Origin: Bacillota bacterium
Lineage (GTDB): Bacteria > Bacillota_E > Sulfobacillia > Sulfobacillales > Sulfobacillaceae
Direction of reading: 5' to 3'
Length of the DNA stretch: 17,092 bases
Assembly (NCBI GenBank): GCA_021802375.1
Contig: JAKAAL010000013.1
Coordinates: 1-17,092 of the forward strand
The notes under the pieces were generated by a model, which did no database searches, was not told where the DNA came from, and was given only the letters and a program-made list of their open reading frames with translations. The translations under genes and the position numbers were made by a program. Shown piece after piece: positions 14,137-17,092 of the stretch. The first letter of the stretch is position 1. Every line of letters starts with the position of its first letter.

Positions 14137-15114
14137 TTAGTAATGGATCGTAGCCTGGATCGCCTGATATACCCGTTCTACGTCAGGAAGCCAAAAATCC
14201 TCTATGGAGGGCACCGGGAACGGGGTGTCATAGCCCGTGACCCGAAGTACGGGAGACTCTAGCGATAAAAAAGCGTGCTCCTGAATTTGTGCAGCCACCT
14301 CAGCCCCAAAGCCTCCACTCCGGGCTGCCTCGTGCACCACCACCGCCCGCCCAGTCTTTTCTACGCTAGCGATAATCGTGCCGGTATCCAGCGGGCTTAG
14401 CGTGGCAACATCGATAACCTCGACCGAGATGTGTTCGACGGCCGCCCGATCGGCCGCTTGTTCAGCGATAGGCACCATCGGACCCCAGGCAATGACCGTC
14501 ACATCGTCCCCGGAGCGTGTGATCCGCGCCTTGCCCAGGTCTAGTTCATACCAGTCATCCGGCACCTCCTCGCGCCCCGCTCGATACAGCCGCATCGGTT
14601 CGAGAAAGAGCACCGGATCGGGGTCTTGAATGGCCGACAGCAGCAAACCTTTAGCTTGGTGGGGCGTGGCCGGTATCACCACTTTGAGCCCCGGCATATG
14701 GGCAAAAAAAGCCTCGATGCTATCGGAGTGTATTTCGGGCGTGCGCACACCTCCGCCAAACGGTGCCCGAATCACCAGAGGCACGTGATAGCGGCCTTGT
14801 GAACGAAATCGAATCCGGGACGCTTGCGTGCCAATTTGGTCCATCGTTTCAAAAATAAAGCCAAAAAACTGAATCTCCGCCACCGGGCGCATGCCTCCGA
14901 TAGCCAGTCCCACTGAGCTCCCCACAATCGCCGATTCGGCCAGTGGGGTATCTACCACCCGATGGTCGCCAAATCGCTCCCATAGTCCCTCCGTGGCTCG
15001 AAACACGCCGCCGTTTTTACCGACGTCCTCCCCTAACACCATCACCCGTTCGTCCCGCTCCAGGGCCAGCCCTAGTGCCTGATTAATGGCTTGGATCATG
15101 GTCAATTTAGCCAT
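14137..15114 (-). CDS. pdhB: 2-oxoacid dehydrogenase E1 beta subunit
   Basis: A 325-residue beta subunit of the thiamine-diphosphate E1 heterotetramer, which decarboxylates the 2-oxoacid with E1-alpha. Family signatures run in order: VMVLGEDVGKNGGVFRAT, RVVDTPLAESAIVG, AEIQFFGFIF, RAPFGGGVRTPEIHSDSIEA, GLKVVIPATP and the C-terminal VVHEAARSGGFGAE. Length is typical. ATG 15114 overlaps the end of E1-alpha by 8 bases and is preceded by a GGGGGTG site. An in-frame GTG at 15123 is less likely. It is followed after about 60 bases by E2. Pyruvate is the simplest substrate guess, but branched-chain complexes look alike. Confidence 0.93.
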   Translation of the reverse strand: MAKLTMIQAINQALGLALERDERVMVLGEDVGKNGGVFRATEGLWERFGDHRVVDTPLAESAIVGSSVGLAIGGMRPVAEIQFFGFIFETMDQIGTQASRIRFRSQGRYHVPLVIRAPFGGGVRTPEIHSDSIEAFFAHMPGLKVVIPATPHQAKGLLLSAIQDPDPVLFLEPMRLYRAGREEVPDDWYELDLGKARITRSGDDVTVIAWGPMVPIAEQAADRAAVEHISVEVIDVATLSPLDTGTIIASVEKTGRAVVVHEAARSGGFGAEVAAQIQEHAFLSLESPVLRVTGYDTPFPVPSIEDFWLPDVERVYQAIQATIHY

Positions 15115-16126
15115 GACTGGCACCCCCTGGTTGCAATGTTTGACGAAAAGCGGTGCGTTGGCTTTTAAGGGGCTCGGTCAATTCAGCGTACACGTGCTGG
15201 AATACCGATTCGGGATCGCTCTTGGGATACGCCTCCGCTGCCTCAACTGCCTCATCGACTCTCGCCTTGGCATCTTCATCAACCACCGCGAAGTCTCGGT
15301 CAGTCATTAACCCGGCCTCCCGTAGATATCGCTGTAATCGGCCAATCGGCTCGCCTTGCCTCAATCGCTGATCTTCCTCTTGAGTACGATACCGGGTGGG
15401 GTCGTCGGCGGTCGTATGCGCGCCCAGCCGATAAGTCACTGCCTCGATTAACACCGGCCCACCACCCTGACGCACTTCGGCTGCCAATTTTTTGACGGTT
15501 TGATAGACGGCAATAATGTCATTACCGTCAACCCGAATACCTTTGATGTCATATGCCAACGCCTTTTGGGCAATCGTTTTGCTATGCATTTGCGAAGACA
15601 CCGGCACGCTAATCGCCCACTGGTTATTCTGCACCACAAAAATGACCGGCGCCTGAACAACTGACGCGAGATTGAGCGACTCATGAAAATCGCCTTGGGA
15701 TGTGGCGCCGTCCCCACAAAAAGCCAGGGCCACGCGGCCCTGATTTTGAAGTTGGGAAGCCCACGCCAGTCCCACCGCATGCAGAGTCTGAGCTGCAATC
15801 ACCACTTGCACAGGCAAGGCATTAATACTCTCGGGAATCTTGCCGGCATCAGGATGGCCCATGCTGTTGAGCAAGGGATAAGATAATGGCACACCGCGGT
15901 AGAGGAGCGCCGCCCAGTCTCGATAGCTTGCACAAATCCAGTCTTCATGTTCCAGAGCAGCCACGGTGCCAACCTGGCACGCTTCCTGGCCGCTATAGGG
16001 CGGGTAGGTGCCAATTCGCCCTTGGCGCTGTAAGTTCCAAGCGCGTTGATCCAACAACCGCAAGGTGACTAACCAGCGGTAAAAATCTTTCAATTGGTCA
16101 TCACTAACTTGGGACCGGTCCCCCAC
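15107..16126 (-). CDS. pdhA: 2-oxoacid dehydrogenase E1 alpha subunit
   Basis: A 339-residue thiamine-diphosphate-binding alpha subunit. The cofactor motif runs from CGDGATSQGDFHESLN (GDG at 138-140) to VVQNNQWAIS (Asn167-Asn168). The N-terminal RLLDQRAWNLQRQGRIGTY and GQEACQVG segments and the HTTADDPTRYR phosphorylation-loop region match bacterial PdhA/BkdA proteins. It catalyses the first, decarboxylating step with E1-beta. GTG 16126 is the first usual start codon in this frame and its Shine-Dalgarno site is weak, so the exact start is uncertain. The gap to the upstream fabL-like gene is 84 bases, and no promoter was recognised there, so transcription probably comes from further upstream. 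Confidence 0.93.
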   Translation of the reverse strand: MGDRSQVSDDQLKDFYRWLVTLRLLDQRAWNLQRQGRIGTYPPYSGQEACQVGTVAALEHEDWICASYRDWAALLYRGVPLSYPLLNSMGHPDAGKIPESINALPVQVVIAAQTLHAVGLAWASQLQNQGRVALAFCGDGATSQGDFHESLNLASVVQAPVIFVVQNNQWAISVPVSSQMHSKTIAQKALAYDIKGIRVDGNDIIAVYQTVKKLAAEVRQGGGPVLIEAVTYRLGAHTTADDPTRYRTQEEDQRLRQGEPIGRLQRYLREAGLMTDRDFAVVDEDAKARVDEAVEAAEAYPKSDPESVFQHVYAELTEPLKSQRTAFRQTLQPGGASHG

Positions 16127-16210
16127 CAGTTGACCACTATAGTCCAGGATTCTTTGAGTGGGAAATTCGCTTTCTTCTACAGCCGTCCTCGTCGCCCCCC
16201 CATAATCTCG

Positions 16211-16996
16211 TTACTGCGTCGACCCAAACACTTGCTGAAACGGGCCCGACGTCAGCGTCAGACCTCCATCCACCACCAACACCTGGCCGGTCACAAATCG
16301 TGCCAATCCGCTGGCCAAAAACACGGCGACGTCGGCCACCTCTTCGGGTTCGCCTACCCGACCGAGCGGCGTCGCCTGTCGGCATGCTTGGTCGAATTCG
16401 GCCAATTTCTCCCCCATGTAAAATTGTTCGGATTCGGTCCCGATAACGCCCGGGGCAATGGCATTCACCGTAATTTGTCTGGGACCCAATTCGGCTGCTA
16501 AGTATCGCGTTAAGGTCTCAATTGCAGCCTTGGCGGAGGCAATATTGCCATAACGCGGCAAGGTATAATGCACCCCGTGACCGCTTATCGTAATGATCCG
16601 CCCCGAGTCCTTCATTAAGGCAACAGCCCGTTGTGCCGACAGGACGAAGTTGTCGACCAAAAGCTGATAGGTTCTCTCTAAATGATGCGGCTTAAGTTCC
16701 AAAACGGGCTTAAAAGCCGAAGCCGCTGCATTCGCCATAAAAATGTCTAACGTCCCCCAGGACTCCCCTATTGTGTCAAATAGGGCGTTAACCGCGTCGG
16801 CGTTCTCCAACTCGGCCTGGATTACGAGCGCCTTTTGCCCGAGGGATCGAATCTCCTGGGCCACCGACTCGGCTTCGGAGGCTTGGCGGCGATAGTGCAC
16901 CACCACGTCCGCGCCTTGTCTGGCAAAAGCCAACGCACTGGCGCGCCCAATGCCACGGGAACTGCCAGTGACCAAGGCCTTCTTACCTTCTAGCAA
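16211..16996 (-). CDS. fabL: FabL-like enoyl-ACP reductase (SDR family)
   Basis: A 261-residue short-chain dehydrogenase. The NADP-binding TGSSRGIG (10-17) and NAAA (89-92) are present, as is Ser138. The active-site pair is Tyr149-x6-Lys156 (YGNIASAK), not the usual Y-x3-K. The Y-x6-K spacing is the mark of FabL-type enoyl-ACP reductase III of Bacillus, which reduces trans-2-enoyl-ACP in fatty-acid elongation. The segments RYLAAELGPRQITVNAIAPG and FVTGQVLVVDGG also align with FabL. TTG 16996 is preceded by AAAGGGG at about 7 bases. It is the first gene of the oxoacid dehydrogenase operon in this window. Its upstream region is obscured by the repeated 77 bp at the edge. Confidence 0.8.
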   Translation of the reverse strand: MLEGKKALVTGSSRGIGRASALAFARQGADVVVHYRRQASEAESVAQEIRSLGQKALVIQAELENADAVNALFDTIGESWGTLDIFMANAAASAFKPVLELKPHHLERTYQLLVDNFVLSAQRAVALMKDSGRIITISGHGVHYTLPRYGNIASAKAAIETLTRYLAAELGPRQITVNAIAPGVIGTESEQFYMGEKLAEFDQACRQATPLGRVGEPEEVADVAVFLASGLARFVTGQVLVVDGGLTLTSGPFQQVFGSTQ

Positions 16997-17015
16997 GCTA
17001 GTGCCCCTTTCTGTC

Positions 17016-17092
17016 CCGCAATACCGATGTGATAGTAGGACTTCAAAACAATTTCATGACTTTGGTCATCCAAACTGGCGTTAAGATAGGGG
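17016..17092. repeat. terminal 77-bp copy of an E2 gene segment, probable assembly artefact
   Basis: The last 77 bases match 13252-13328 exactly, on the same strand, with no open frame of their own. The match length equals a common assembler k-mer and it runs to the very end of the window. A false or alternative graph edge is the simplest explanation. Confidence 0.85.

Noticed and set aside
1..17092. CRISPR array, tRNA or rRNA genes
   Set aside because: No regularly spaced repeat series, tRNA cloverleaf or rRNA-like sequence was found on either strand by eye.

Overview
The window reads like a contig from a moderately GC-rich Gram-positive bacterium. Shine-Dalgarno sites are strong (AGGAGG-type), TTG and GTG starts are common, and the enoyl reductase is of the FabL type typical of Bacillota. 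Overall gene style fits an acidophilic Sulfobacillus-like genome, but that placement is an inference from gene style, not a database match.

Bases 1-4640 are accessory and decayed. They hold a frameshifted copy of a hotdog thioesterase gene, a small helical hypothetical gene, a complete vapBC toxin-antitoxin operon with a readable promoter, operator and terminator, and a DNA methyltransferase cut at its 5' end. Next comes a graveyard of transposases: a frameshifted IS21-type istA, an IS481-like integrase fragment, and an IS1595-like fragment fused to it. Between istA and the IS481-like fragment lies a non-coding segment of about 283 bp (3486-3768). Its two ends carry the same ordered set of GTTATG/CATAAC motifs in inverted orientation. 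It has cut both transposase genes after the same conserved Lys-Gly codons, and it is the most unusual object here.

Bases 4641-7190 are a leftward operon: a degenerate acyl-CoA-synthetase-like (ANL) protein, a hotdog thioesterase and a PAP2-type membrane phosphatase. The last two overlap. Divergent from it, 7300-10580 is a rightward operon: a MarR regulator, a DHA2-type MFS exporter and two small membrane proteins, closed by a strong hairpin terminator.

Bases 10584-16996 form one leftward operon in the order fabL-like enoyl-ACP reductase, E1-alpha, E1-beta, E2 and E3 of a 2-oxoacid dehydrogenase complex (pyruvate or branched-chain), then cysQ. Most junctions overlap or are very short, so the set is probably co-transcribed. 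It would supply acyl-CoA and reduce enoyl-ACP, linking oxoacid oxidation to fatty-acid synthesis.

Both window ends look like assembly-graph breaks. The first 87 bases are repeated exactly at 5249-5335. The last 77 bases are an exact copy of 13252-13328 inside the E2 gene, and 77 is a common de Bruijn k-mer size. Sequence beyond about 17015 should not be trusted as true upstream DNA of the fabL operon.
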